Positions 7,570-15,968 of a stretch of 64,000 nucleotides of DNA are shown piece after piece. Every line of letters starts with the position of its first letter. Positions within the stretch are counted from its first letter, which is position 1. The notes under the pieces are model-generated. The model searched no databases. It saw nothing but the letters and a program-made list of their open reading frames with translations, and was not told where the DNA came from. The translations under genes and the position numbers were made by a program. This DNA is from Bacilli bacterium (GTDB taxonomy: Bacteria > Bacillota_I > Bacilli_A > RF39 > UBA660). The stretch is taken from the NCBI GenBank assembly GCA_017627015.1, contig JAGAHP010000040.1, forward strand, positions 1-64,000. The letters are read 5' to 3'.

Positions 7570-8619
7570 ATGAAAAAGTATTTAAAATTTTTATTAGTTT
7601 TAGTTATGTTCATAGCTATGCCAGTATTTGCGTTAAGTACAGATTTATTTAAAGCAGATAATACTGTTAACGTAAGTGAAAGCATGGATGGATCAGGATT
7701 TGTCGCAGGTAATTTCGTTGATGTTAATTCGAAAGTGAATGGAATATTATTTGCCGCAGGAAATGAAGTTAAAACATCAGGAATAAGTGATTATGCTTTT
7801 ATCGCAGGTAATATAATAAAGGTTAATAATCATAACTTTAGAGATGGTTTTATCGCAGGTAGTAGTATTGATATAGAAGGATCTACTATTGAAAGAGATT
7901 TATACGCTACTGGTGAAAGAATTAATATTAATAGTAATATTGGTAGACATGTTTATTTATCTGGTAGTAATATTATTATTAATGGTAAAGTAAATGGTAA
8001 TGTAACTGCGTATGGTAAAACAGTTATTGTAGGTGATAATGCAGTTATCACAGGTACACTTAAATATTCAGAAGACTCAGAATTAAAAATAAGTGATAAT
8101 GCTACTATTGGTAATAAGGTTGCTGAAAAATCTACTCAATTAGATGTCAATGTAGGTAAGGTTAGTTTTGTATCTAGAATTTCTAGTATGTTTATCAGTT
8201 TATCAAATATACTATTAATAGGTTTATTACTAATGTTATTTATGCCAAAGACTTTTGAAAAAATTAAAGAAATGAAATCTAATTCGATTTTAAAGAGTTT
8301 AGGATTTGGTTTCTTAACATTGATCGCTGTTCCAATCGCATCAATAATTTTATTAATCACAGTTGTAGGAGTAAGTACTTCATTAATTTCATTATTATTC
8401 TATTTTGCTAGTATTTATTTATCAACTGTATTTACAAGCTATTATTTAGCTAATTTAACTATTGGAAACAAGGTTAAGAATAAATACTTACTATTTATAA
8501 TAGGTGCATTTGTAATTTCAATACTAAAACTAATTCCATTTGTAGGTATACTAGTTTCAATTTGTTCATTATTAATCGGACTAGGATTAATTGTTATATT
8601 ATTATTTGATAGAAAATAG
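7570..8619 (+). CDS. exported bactofilin-like beta-repeat protein with C-terminal membrane domain
   Basis: 349 residues: a cleavable-looking signal peptide (residues 1-22), then about 150 residues of short repeats of the type F-I/V-A-G-N/S followed by I-x-I/V (AGNFVDV, AGNEVK, AGNIIKV, AGSSIDI, TGERINI, SGSNIII), like the polymer-forming bactofilin beta-helix. The last 150 residues hold four or five hydrophobic segments. Bactofilins are normally cytosolic; here the repeat domain should lie outside the membrane. Monocistronic, with AGAAAGG-type SD and its own terminator. Probably envelope-related; exact role unknown. Confidence 0.7.
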   Translation: MKKYLKFLLVLVMFIAMPVFALSTDLFKADNTVNVSESMDGSGFVAGNFVDVNSKVNGILFAAGNEVKTSGISDYAFIAGNIIKVNNHNFRDGFIAGSSIDIEGSTIERDLYATGERININSNIGRHVYLSGSNIIINGKVNGNVTAYGKTVIVGDNAVITGTLKYSEDSELKISDNATIGNKVAEKSTQLDVNVGKVSFVSRISSMFISLSNILLIGLLLMLFMPKTFEKIKEMKSNSILKSLGFGFLTLIAVPIASIILLITVVGVSTSLISLLFYFASIYLSTVFTSYYLANLTIGNKVKNKYLLFIIGAFVISILKLIPFVGILVSICSLLIGLGLIVILLFDRK

Positions 8620-8643
8620 ATGAAATATCTATTTTCTTTTTTT
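8611..8643 (+). terminator. intrinsic terminator
   Basis: A perfect 10-bp stem AGAAAATAGA / TCTATTTTCT with a seven-base loop and a T-run. It contains the stop codon of the bactofilin-like gene. Confidence 0.85.
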
Positions 8644-8674
8644 AAAATAGTATATAATATATATAGGTGGTTTA

Positions 8675-9439
8675 ATGGAACAAATTCTTAATGAATTAAT
8701 AAAATTTTATTTAGATGAAAAAGATCATCCAATTATTGATATTCCAGAAAATTATGTTAATAAGAGAGAGTTTTTAAGAGGATTATTAAATGTTAGGGAA
8801 GCAAAACCAGTTCCTCAAGAAATAATAGAAAAAGAAAACGAATTATTAAAACATGAATTAGAAGAAAAAAAGATAATTGATATAAATGATTTTAAGGATA
8901 GATTTAGTTTATGGCAAGGAGATATTACTACAGTAAAATGTGATGCGATTGTAGATTTAACTGATAGTAAGTTGATGGGATGCATGAAACCAAATCATAA
9001 TTGTATGTCTAATAAAATAAATACAAACGCAGGCGTTGTTTTAAGACTAAAATGTAGAGAAATAACAAAAGGTCAACCAATAGAGACTGGAAAAGTAATA
9101 TTAACTGATGGTTTTAATTTACCTTGTGATAAAATTATTCATGCAGTAAAACCAGAACTAGGTGATACTTTATCAGAAGAAGAAAAGAATGTTATAACTA
9201 ACTTATATATTAATTCTTTAGAGTTAGCTAAAAAGAATGATATTAAAACACTATGTATTCCTAATTTACAAGTTAATTCTTCTATCAAAGAAGAAGTATC
9301 AAAAATTATTATTGATACTATTAAAAAATGGTTAAAAGAAAATGATGAAGTAGAAAAAGTATTGTTTGATGTATATACTTTAGATGATAATACTATTTAT
9401 AAAAGATATTTTGATGAGGATAATAATGAGAGTAATTAG
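8675..9439 (+). CDS. zinc-type macro domain protein with altered binding motif
   Basis: 254 residues. The N-terminal about 75 residues match the helical region that precedes the macro fold in SauMacro/SpyMacro-type proteins. The macro domain begins at LWQGDIT (G82, D83), and the zinc-site pattern GC-x4-H-x-C is seen at C103, H108, C110, followed by NAG and LRLKC. In the family this zinc macro class removes ADP-ribose from protein. The conserved NAAN ribose-binding motif is replaced by D94-L-T-D97, which is unusual. No sirtuin or lipoylation genes adjoin it. The 3' end overlaps rsmD by 14 bases. Confidence 0.75.
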   Translation: MEQILNELIKFYLDEKDHPIIDIPENYVNKREFLRGLLNVREAKPVPQEIIEKENELLKHELEEKKIIDINDFKDRFSLWQGDITTVKCDAIVDLTDSKLMGCMKPNHNCMSNKINTNAGVVLRLKCREITKGQPIETGKVILTDGFNLPCDKIIHAVKPELGDTLSEEEKNVITNLYINSLELAKKNDIKTLCIPNLQVNSSIKEEVSKIIIDTIKKWLKENDEVEKVLFDVYTLDDNTIYKRYFDEDNNESN

Positions 9440-9968
9440 TGGTTTATATAAAGGTAGAGTAATTGAAGGATTTGATATAGAAGGAACAAGACCTACTCAA
9501 GATAGAGTAAAGGAATCAATTTTTTCTACTATTCAAAATTATATAGATGAATCAGTTACATTAGATTTATTTTCAGGTTCAGGTAATCTTGGTATTGAGG
9601 CTTTAAGTAATGGCTCAAAAGAATGTTACTTTGTTGATAATAATAAAAAGGCAATTAGTGTTATTAATGAAAACATAAAAAAACTAGATATAAAAAGCGC
9701 TACTGTTATTAATGATGATTATAAAAATGCATTAAACTATTTTAAAAATAATAAAATAGTATTTGATCTAATATTTTTAGATCCACCATATAAATTTGAA
9801 TACATAGATGAAATAGTAAGATATATTATTGATAATAATTTAATTAATAATAAAGGATTAATTATATGTGAATTTGAATTTGATATAAAAAAGGAATATA
9901 AAGAATTAGAATTATATAAAGAAAAGAAATATGGATATAAAAAAGTAATTATATTTAAAAAAATATAA
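9426..9968 (+). CDS. rsmD: 16S rRNA (guanine966-N2)-methyltransferase
   Basis: A 180-residue Rossmann methyltransferase. MRVISG at the start, RPTQDRVKESIFS, LDLFSGSGNLGIEALS (SAM motif I) and the catalytic LDPPYKF motif identify RsmD, which methylates G966 of 16S rRNA during 30S assembly. The start at 9426 (MRVISG) is chosen over an in-frame ATG at 9384 because the family begins there and an AGGAT SD precedes it. It overlaps the macro-domain gene, so the two are co-transcribed. coaD, its usual Firmicute neighbour, is not next to it. Confidence 0.93.
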   Translation: MRVISGLYKGRVIEGFDIEGTRPTQDRVKESIFSTIQNYIDESVTLDLFSGSGNLGIEALSNGSKECYFVDNNKKAISVINENIKKLDIKSATVINDDYKNALNYFKNNKIVFDLIFLDPPYKFEYIDEIVRYIIDNNLINNKGLIICEFEFDIKKEYKELELYKEKKYGYKKVIIFKKI

Positions 9969-9975
9969 TTATTTT

Positions 9976-10009
9976 TTTTCGACATTTTTATTGTTAAAGT
10001 AGGTATATT
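9976..10009 (+). promoter_or_regulatory. Spo0A-like box and promoter of spoIIGA-sigE
   Basis: On the minus strand 9976-9989 reads AAAAATGTCGAAAA, containing the Spo0A core TGTCGAA (9978-9984). A TATATT -10 lies at 10004-10009, 19 bases from that element. In B. subtilis the spoIIG promoter has a widely spaced -35/-10 with 0A boxes over the -35, the same design. Assignment rests on position before spoIIGA plus the seven-base core match. Confidence 0.6.
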
Positions 10010-10027
10010 ATTTAATTGGTGATGGGT

Positions 10028-10774
10028 ATGAAAGTATATTTAGATGTTATATTCTTTATTAATTATATATATGACTTTATTATACTGTTATCTTCATCAT
10101 TATTACTTAAAAGAAATACTAAAATAATTAGAATAATACTAGGTTCTTTATTTGGATCATTAACTATGTTTATATATTTTATAAGAATGAATAATGTAGA
10201 ATTATTTTTATATAAAGTATTCATTAGTTCTGTTATGTTAGTAATTACTTTTAATTATAAAAATATTAGATATTTTTTTAAAAACTTATACTATTTTTAT
10301 TTGATTGGAATTATACTTGGAGGATTAATATTTTTTATAAATAATAATGCTTTTTTTATAAAAAATAATTTGATTATGGGCATTATACTTTCTATAATAT
10401 GTATTTTCTATTATATAAAAAATATTAAAGATTTAAAAACAAATTATAACAAGTATTTAAAAGTAAAATTATATTTTAATAATTATAAAATTGTTTTAAA
10501 TGCATTCTTAGATACTGGTAATAAATTAAAAGATCCATATACGTTTAAACCTATAATAATTGTTAATAAAGATTATATTAAAGAAAAAGATAAAACTATA
10601 TTAGTTCCATATAAAACATGTAATTATGAAGGTTTATTAGAGTGTATAAAACCTAATAAAATATATATTGATGGAATTGGTTATAAAAAAAATTTTTTAG
10701 TAGGTATTACAGATAGAATTAATATAGATGGAGTAGACTGTATTTTGAATGAATCATTAATGGAGGGAATATGA
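10028..10774 (+). CDS. spoIIGA: sporulation sigma-E processing membrane protease
   Basis: 248 residues: five hydrophobic segments in the first about 135 residues, then a soluble domain with the aspartyl-protease motif FLDTGN (catalytic Asp near residue 162) followed by KLKDP, diagnostic of SpoIIGA. The family cleaves pro-sigma-E in the mother cell after septation. Start ATG 10028 is preceded by GGTGAT; ATG/GTG/TTG codons at 10016-10022 lie in or before the SD. The stop overlaps the sigE start by four bases (ATGA). Its presence shows that the organism has a sporulation programme. Confidence 0.92.
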   Translation: MKVYLDVIFFINYIYDFIILLSSSLLLKRNTKIIRIILGSLFGSLTMFIYFIRMNNVELFLYKVFISSVMLVITFNYKNIRYFFKNLYYFYLIGIILGGLIFFINNNAFFIKNNLIMGIILSIICIFYYIKNIKDLKTNYNKYLKVKLYFNNYKIVLNAFLDTGNKLKDPYTFKPIIIVNKDYIKEKDKTILVPYKTCNYEGLLECIKPNKIYIDGIGYKKNFLVGITDRINIDGVDCILNESLMEGI

Positions 10775-11463
10775 TTAAAATAATAAAAAAATTAATTTCT
10801 AAGTTAGTATCCAAATATAATGAATTATACTTTTTAGGTTGCTCTGATAAATTACCAGAACCATTATCAAAAGAGGAAGAAGAAAAACTTGTTAGAGATT
10901 TTCATAATGGTGATTTAAAAGCAAAAGATAAACTTATTGAACATAATTTAAGATTAGTTGTTTATTTATCAAAAAAATATGAGAATACAAAAGTAGATTT
11001 AGAAGACTTGGTATCAATAGGTACAATTGGTCTTATAAAAGGAATAAATACATATAAAGGAGATAAGAATATTAAACTAGCTACATACGCAAGTAGATGC
11101 ATAGATAATGAAATACTTATGTATCTAAGAAAGAATAAAAAGAGAAGAGCGGATATATCATTAGAAGAATCTTTATCTTATGATAAAGAAGGAAATGAAT
11201 TAACATTTGAAGATGTACTAGGTACAGATGATGATATTGTTACTAAACCATTAGAAGAAAAAAGTATGAAAAAAATAATGCTAGAAGAAATAAGTAAATT
11301 AAAAAGTAGAGATAAAGAAATAATGATTAAAAGATATGGTCTAGATGGAAAAGAAGAATTAACTCAAAAAGAAGTAGCGTCTATTTTAGGTATATCTCAA
11401 AGTTATATTTCTAGAATAGAAAAGAAAGTTATAAAAGAAATTTCAGAAATTATAAAAATTTAG
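10771..11463 (+). CDS. sigE: RNA polymerase sporulation sigma factor, sigma-E type
   Basis: A 230-residue sigma-70 family factor. Region 2 is seen in LIEHNLRLVVYLSKKYE and DLVSIGTIGLIKGI, the -10 recognition helix in LATYASRCIDNEILMYLR, and the C-terminal HTH in LTQKEVASILGISQSYISRIEK. The N-terminal about 28 residues before GCSDKLPEPL are hydrophobic/basic, as expected of the pro-sequence removed by SpoIIGA. Overlap with spoIIGA and the spoIIG order distinguish it from sigma-K. It would direct early mother-cell gene expression. Confidence 0.92.
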   Translation: MIKIIKKLISKLVSKYNELYFLGCSDKLPEPLSKEEEEKLVRDFHNGDLKAKDKLIEHNLRLVVYLSKKYENTKVDLEDLVSIGTIGLIKGINTYKGDKNIKLATYASRCIDNEILMYLRKNKKRRADISLEESLSYDKEGNELTFEDVLGTDDDIVTKPLEEKSMKKIMLEEISKLKSRDKEIMIKRYGLDGKEELTQKEVASILGISQSYISRIEKKVIKEISEIIKI

Positions 11464-11509
11464 GGGAACTTTTAATAATTATATAGAATATTATTATTAG
11501 GTGAAAAAA

Positions 11510-13357
11510 ATGATATTAAGAATACATGATTTAAATAAAGAATATGGTAAAAATGATTCTTATCAAAAAGTCCTAGATAATATTTCTATAGAATTTAAAA
11601 GTGGAGAATTTGTTTGTATACTTGGAGAAAGTGGATCAGGTAAATCTACTTTTCTAAATGTAATTGGAGGATTAGATTCTAATTATGATGGATCAGTTAC
11701 TATTAATAATTTAAATTTAAAATATATAGATATAGATAATTATAGAAAAGAAAATATAGGTTTTATATTTCAAAATTTTAATTTAATAAATAGTTTATCT
11801 GTTATAGAAAATATTATTTTACCTATAGATAAATATAGAATCTCTTATAAAGAAAAAAGAAAAAGGGCAATTGAATTATTAAAAAAACTAAATATATATA
11901 ATATTAGAAAAAAGAAAATAAATGATTTATCTGGTGGTCAAAAACAAAGAGTCGCAATCGCAAGGGCACTTATTAATAATCCAAGTATTATTCTTGCGGA
12001 TGAACCAACTGGTGCCCTTGATGAAAAAAACGGTGAAAGTGTTTTAAAAATATTAAAAGAAATACATGAAACAGGTAAACTAGTTATAGTAGTTACTCAT
12101 TCAAAAAAAGTAATAGATTATTCAACTAGAGTTATTAATATAAAAGATGGAAAAATAGAATATGATAAAGTGCTAAAAGAAACAGAATACATAAAAGATG
12201 ATAAAGATCCGGTTAAAGAAAATAAAGTTATGTATCTAATAAATTATGGGATTAGAAATTTATTTAATAATTTGAAAAGAAACTTTTTTATAATATTAGC
12301 GTCTTCAATAGGTATAATTGGTATTATATTAAGTATGTTTTTAGGTGGATCAGTAAAACAATATATATCAGATTTAATATTAGAAAAAAGTGATCCAACT
12401 GTATTAAGTATAGTAAATGATGATATTAATAAGTACTATGATGAAGAGGATATAGATAAAATTAGTGATATTAAACATGTGAAAAAAGTATATAAAGAAA
12501 TAAATTATAGTGCTTCTAAAATAGATTATAATAATTCTGAATATAATATATCTTTTATTGATTCTTTTAATAAAATAGATTTAGAAAAAGGTAATGATAA
12601 TGGTTTTGTTGTTAATAAAACTTTATATAAAAAGATGGGAAAAAATGTACTAGGTAAAGAAATATGTTTATCTTTGATAGATAATTATAGAGTAATAGAA
12701 TTTTATATAAAAGTAACTGGTGTATCTAAAAATAGCAATATATCTTTATTAGATGATAGTATGCACGGATATATTAGCTATAATAAAATAGAAGATATAT
12801 ATAAAGAAAATGATGTTTTATTAAAACCTAATAATATAAGTATAAAAATAGATAATAAAAATAATAAAAACAAAGTAAAAAACAGTTTAAAAAAGATGAA
12901 AATAAAAGTAACAAATAATGATGATCTATTTAAAGAACTAAGTTCTTATTTAGATATAGCGACTTTTGTATTATCTATGTTTTCTTCTTTATCATTAATA
13001 GTGAGTACTATAATGATAAGTATAATTATTAATATAACAGTGTTAGAAAGAACTAAAGAAATAGGTATTCTAAGAAGTGTAGGTTATACTAAGAAGAATA
13101 TAAAATATATTTTTAATAGTGAAGGTATAATTCTTGGTGTTATGGTTGGTTTATTTTCATCTTCCATATCTAGTTCAATTATAAATGTTATAAGAGATGT
13201 TATAAAAGATAAATTTAATATTTCTATTTCTTTAAATCCTAATAAGTACTATATTATAGGTATTCTTATAAGTGTACTTGTAACTTTGTTATCATCATAT
13301 TTTCCTTCAAAAAAAGCATCTAAATTTGATCCTGTTAAGTCTTTAAAGTATGAATAA
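11510..13357 (+). CDS. fused ABC transporter: ATPase plus FtsX/MacB-type permease
   Basis: 615 residues. The N-terminal ATPase has Walker A GESGSGKST near residue 39, the signature LSGGQKQRVAIARAL near 140 and Walker B ILADEPTGALDE near 161. From about residue 245 an FtsX-like permease follows: one membrane helix, a 200-residue extracytoplasmic domain and three C-terminal helices ending in ASKFDPVKSLKYE. This half-transporter belongs to the MacB/Bce class, which exports or expels peptides, lipids or antibiotics; the substrate is unknown. Start ATG 11510 (the GTG at 11501 is part of AGGTGA). No two-component system is adjacent, so a simple Bce module is not supported. Confidence 0.88.
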   Translation: MILRIHDLNKEYGKNDSYQKVLDNISIEFKSGEFVCILGESGSGKSTFLNVIGGLDSNYDGSVTINNLNLKYIDIDNYRKENIGFIFQNFNLINSLSVIENIILPIDKYRISYKEKRKRAIELLKKLNIYNIRKKKINDLSGGQKQRVAIARALINNPSIILADEPTGALDEKNGESVLKILKEIHETGKLVIVVTHSKKVIDYSTRVINIKDGKIEYDKVLKETEYIKDDKDPVKENKVMYLINYGIRNLFNNLKRNFFIILASSIGIIGIILSMFLGGSVKQYISDLILEKSDPTVLSIVNDDINKYYDEEDIDKISDIKHVKKVYKEINYSASKIDYNNSEYNISFIDSFNKIDLEKGNDNGFVVNKTLYKKMGKNVLGKEICLSLIDNYRVIEFYIKVTGVSKNSNISLLDDSMHGYISYNKIEDIYKENDVLLKPNNISIKIDNKNNKNKVKNSLKKMKIKVTNNDDLFKELSSYLDIATFVLSMFSSLSLIVSTIMISIIINITVLERTKEIGILRSVGYTKKNIKYIFNSEGIILGVMVGLFSSSISSSIINVIRDVIKDKFNISISLNPNKYYIIGILISVLVTLLSSYFPSKKASKFDPVKSLKYE

Positions 13358-13361
13358 AATA

Positions 13362-13370
13362 TGATATAAT
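13362..13370 (+). promoter_or_regulatory. extended -10 promoter for lspA-rluD-rhomboid
   Basis: TGATATAAT with TATAAT at 13365-13370, just after the ABC gene stop and 17 bases before the lspA start. No convincing -35. Confidence 0.55.
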
Positions 13371-13386
13371 TTATAAAGGTGATTAT

Positions 13387-13830
13387 ATGAAAAAATTTCT
13401 TAGTATTTCATGTATAGTTCTTGTATTAGATAGAATAATTAAGGTACTAGTTCAAGGTTTACTATCTAGTGATAGATTATATATAATTAAGAAATTTTTC
13501 TACTTAGTATATGTAAAAAATATAGGCGCAGCTTTTTCTATATTAGAAGGTAAATCAATATTATTAATACTAATTGGCCTTGTATCGTTAGGTTTTATAT
13601 ATTGGTATGTTAAAACTAATAAACCTAGTAATATAGGATATGCATTATTATTTGGAGGAATACTAGGTAATTTAATAGATAGAATTATTTTTGGATATGT
13701 TATAGATTTTATTGGATTTGAAATAGGTGGTTATGAATTTCCAATATTTAATATAGCGGATATTGCAATTGTTATAGGTGCGGTATTTATAATAATAGGA
13801 AGTGATAAGAATGAAAATAGTAGTAAGTGA
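13387..13830 (+). CDS. lspA: lipoprotein signal peptidase (signal peptidase II)
   Basis: A 147-residue protein with four membrane helices. The catalytic pair sits in GNLIDRI and FNIADIAI, and KNIGAAFSIL is the family's conserved N-x-G-A-x-F block. It removes the signal peptide from prolipoproteins at the outer face of the membrane. SD AGGTGAT before ATG 13387. It overlaps rluD by 20 bases, the lspA-rluD order common in Firmicutes. Confidence 0.95.
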   Translation: MKKFLSISCIVLVLDRIIKVLVQGLLSSDRLYIIKKFFYLVYVKNIGAAFSILEGKSILLILIGLVSLGFIYWYVKTNKPSNIGYALLFGGILGNLIDRIIFGYVIDFIGFEIGGYEFPIFNIADIAIVIGAVFIIIGSDKNENSSK

Positions 13831-14707
13831 TGATTGTAATGAAAGAATAGATTCTTATTTATCACAAAATGAAGAACTAGATTTAACACGTGCGAAAATT
13901 CAATCATTAATAAAAAGTAAGAATATTTTAGTCAATGGAAAAGAAGTAAAAAGTAGTTATAAAGTTCAAACAGGTGATGAAATAGATATTACTATTGTTG
14001 AAGAAAATTTAGATGTAGAAGCAGAAGATATACCTCTTGATATAGTTTATGAAGATGATGATGTAATTGTAGTGAATAAACCTAGTGGAATGGTAGTTCA
14101 TCCATCACTTGGTAATACAAGTGGTACACTTGTTAATGCTCTTATGAATCATAGTAAATTAAGTTCTGTTAATGGTGAATTTAGACCAGGAATAGTTCAT
14201 AGAATAGATAAAGATACATCAGGTTTACTTGTAGTAGCAAAAAATGATAAGGCTCATTTATTCTTGTCAGAAGAATTAAAAGATCATAAAATTAAAAGAA
14301 CATATATTGCGCTAGTTCATGGTCTTATAAAATTTGATACAGGTACTGTTGACGCTCCTATAGGTAGAGATAAAAATGATAGAAAGAAAATGTGTATAAC
14401 AAGTGTTAATTCTAAAGAAGCAATTACTCATTTTAAAGTATTAGATAGATATAAAGATACAACTTTATTAGAATGTAAATTAGAAACTGGTAGAACACAT
14501 CAAATTAGAGTGCATATGAAATATATAGAACATCCGATAGTAAATGATCCAGTGTATTCAAGAGATAAAAATATAGATGGATTTGGACAAATGTTACACG
14601 CAAGAGAAATATCATTTATACATCCAACTACTAAAAAAGAAATGACCTTTACTTGCGATGTTCCAGAAGAATTTGATAAAATACTAAATATATATAAAGA
14701 AAAATAG
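13811..14707 (+). CDS. rluD: 23S rRNA pseudouridine synthase, RluD family
   Basis: 298 residues: an S4 RNA-binding domain at residues 1-70 (RIDSYLSQ, ILVNGKEVKSSYKVQTGDEI) and a catalytic domain with HRIDKDTSGLLVVAK carrying the catalytic Asp near residue 139, plus GRTHQIRVHM. The family forms pseudouridines in helix 69 of 23S rRNA, though Firmicute paralogues may differ in target. Start ATG 13811 is preferred to GTG 13802, because family members begin MKIVV-like and GTG lies in the SD-like GTGATAAGA. It starts inside lspA. Confidence 0.9.
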   Translation: MKIVVSDDCNERIDSYLSQNEELDLTRAKIQSLIKSKNILVNGKEVKSSYKVQTGDEIDITIVEENLDVEAEDIPLDIVYEDDDVIVVNKPSGMVVHPSLGNTSGTLVNALMNHSKLSSVNGEFRPGIVHRIDKDTSGLLVVAKNDKAHLFLSEELKDHKIKRTYIALVHGLIKFDTGTVDAPIGRDKNDRKKMCITSVNSKEAITHFKVLDRYKDTTLLECKLETGRTHQIRVHMKYIEHPIVNDPVYSRDKNIDGFGQMLHAREISFIHPTTKKEMTFTCDVPEEFDKILNIYKEK

Positions 14708-14715
14708 GTGATAAT

Positions 14716-15876
14716 ATGGAAGAAGTAAATAATAAAAATTTACTTGTTATGAAATTAATCCACTATTTCATAGTAAAAAAAGAATATGTTCCTATTATTA
14801 TAAGAGGAATAGATAATGAAATATGGTTAGAAAATCCAAAAGGTGAGTTTAGAATTATAAGAATTGTTACTAAAAGTATATTTAATAATGAACAATTTGA
14901 TTTTGATAGTTTTAAAACAAAAAATATAGTTTCACAAATTATGAAACAAACATTTAATCCTTTTATAGATGTATTAACTATATATACGGAAATAGGGGAT
15001 AATTTTAAAAAAGAAATGCAAGATACTAAAAAGTATAAATATATTACAATATTAGATGAAAATGATATTGAAAAAAGTGACATAATAAAAAAATACTATA
15101 AAGATATGAAAGATGATTTTATATATGAAAGTAAGGATGAATTTGATATCTTAGGTACAATAACAAATGATATTAGTAATAAGAATATAGAAGATAATGA
15201 AAGGTTTAATAAGAATATGAGTAAGAAAAATAATAAACCAATAGTTACATATATATTGTTGGCAATTAACATAATTATATTTGCACTTATGTATATTTTT
15301 GGAAAAGGATCTGAAGATAGTAACACTTTATTAAAATTTGGGGCACATACAACAAATCTTATAAGAGCAGGACAATTTTATAGAATATTTACATGTGCAT
15401 TTTTACATATTGGATTAATACATTTATTTTGTAATATGTATTCTTTATTTCAAATAGGCCCAACCATAGAATACTTTTTTGGTAAAGTTAAATTTATACT
15501 AATATATTTGTTTAGTATAATTACTTCTTCATTATTTGTAATTATATTTCAAAATCCAAACTCTATAACAGTTGGAGCTTCAGGAGCTATATTTGGATTA
15601 CTTGGAGCGTTATTATATTTTGGTTATACATATAGAGGTTATATGGGTAATCAAATAATAAGTAGTGTTCTTACTGTACTTGTACTAAATTTATTTATAG
15701 GTTTAACTATGAGTGGTATTAGTAATGCTGGTCATATAGGAGGATTTATTGGCGGAGTGGCATTTAGTTATATGCTTGGAGCTAATATAGATGATAAAAA
15801 GAAAATAAATATTAGTGGTTTAATAATAACTGTTTTATTAACTGCTTTCTTGGTATATATGGCATTTTTTAGATAA
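14716..15876 (+). CDS. rhomboid intramembrane serine protease (GluP/YqgP-like)
   Basis: 386 residues. A soluble N-terminal domain of about 175 residues precedes a six- to seven-helix rhomboid core with the nucleophile in TVGASGAIFGLLGAL (Ser near 288) and the partner His in NAGHIGGFIGG (near 340). The large cytosolic N-terminal domain resembles Bacillus YqgP/GluP, which acts in membrane-protein quality control. It is the last gene of the lspA operon and ends just before a perfect-palindrome terminator. Confidence 0.88.
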   Translation: MEEVNNKNLLVMKLIHYFIVKKEYVPIIIRGIDNEIWLENPKGEFRIIRIVTKSIFNNEQFDFDSFKTKNIVSQIMKQTFNPFIDVLTIYTEIGDNFKKEMQDTKKYKYITILDENDIEKSDIIKKYYKDMKDDFIYESKDEFDILGTITNDISNKNIEDNERFNKNMSKKNNKPIVTYILLAINIIIFALMYIFGKGSEDSNTLLKFGAHTTNLIRAGQFYRIFTCAFLHIGLIHLFCNMYSLFQIGPTIEYFFGKVKFILIYLFSIITSSLFVIIFQNPNSITVGASGAIFGLLGALLYFGYTYRGYMGNQIISSVLTVLVLNLFIGLTMSGISNAGHIGGFIGGVAFSYMLGANIDDKKKINISGLIITVLLTAFLVYMAFFR

Positions 15877-15891
15877 AATACAATTTATAAT

Positions 15892-15925
15892 ACAATGTTG
15901 CAATTGCAACATTGTTTTTGTTTTT
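15892..15925 (+). terminator. terminator with 24-bp perfect palindrome
   Basis: Bases 15892-15915 are a perfect inverted repeat (ACAATGTTGCAA and its complement), followed by TTTTTG TTTTTC. It ends the rhomboid operon. The palindrome could in principle be an operator, but the T-runs and position favour a terminator. Confidence 0.75.
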
Positions 15926-15968
15926 CTTTGTGATATACTTTAATTGTAATATAGTAGGAGGGTTACAA

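Noticed and set aside
7680..7880. Recurring ATCGCAGGTAAT-like units suggesting a DNA repeat or CRISPR
   Set aside because: Spacing is irregular and the units encode the AGN repeats of the bactofilin-like protein; they reflect protein structure.
9384..9425. Longer RsmD start at 9384
   Set aside because: Adds 14 residues not found in the family and has no SD; MRVISG at 9426 is the normal start.
14763..15083. 106-codon open frame on the minus strand inside the rhomboid gene
   Set aside because: No SD, hydrophobic low-complexity product produced by antisense reading of an AT-rich gene; the plus-strand rhomboid gene is well supported.
15892..15915. 24-bp perfect palindrome as an operator for the MFS gene
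   Set aside because: It follows the rhomboid stop and is trailed by T-runs, so a terminator explains it; an additional operator role cannot be shown.
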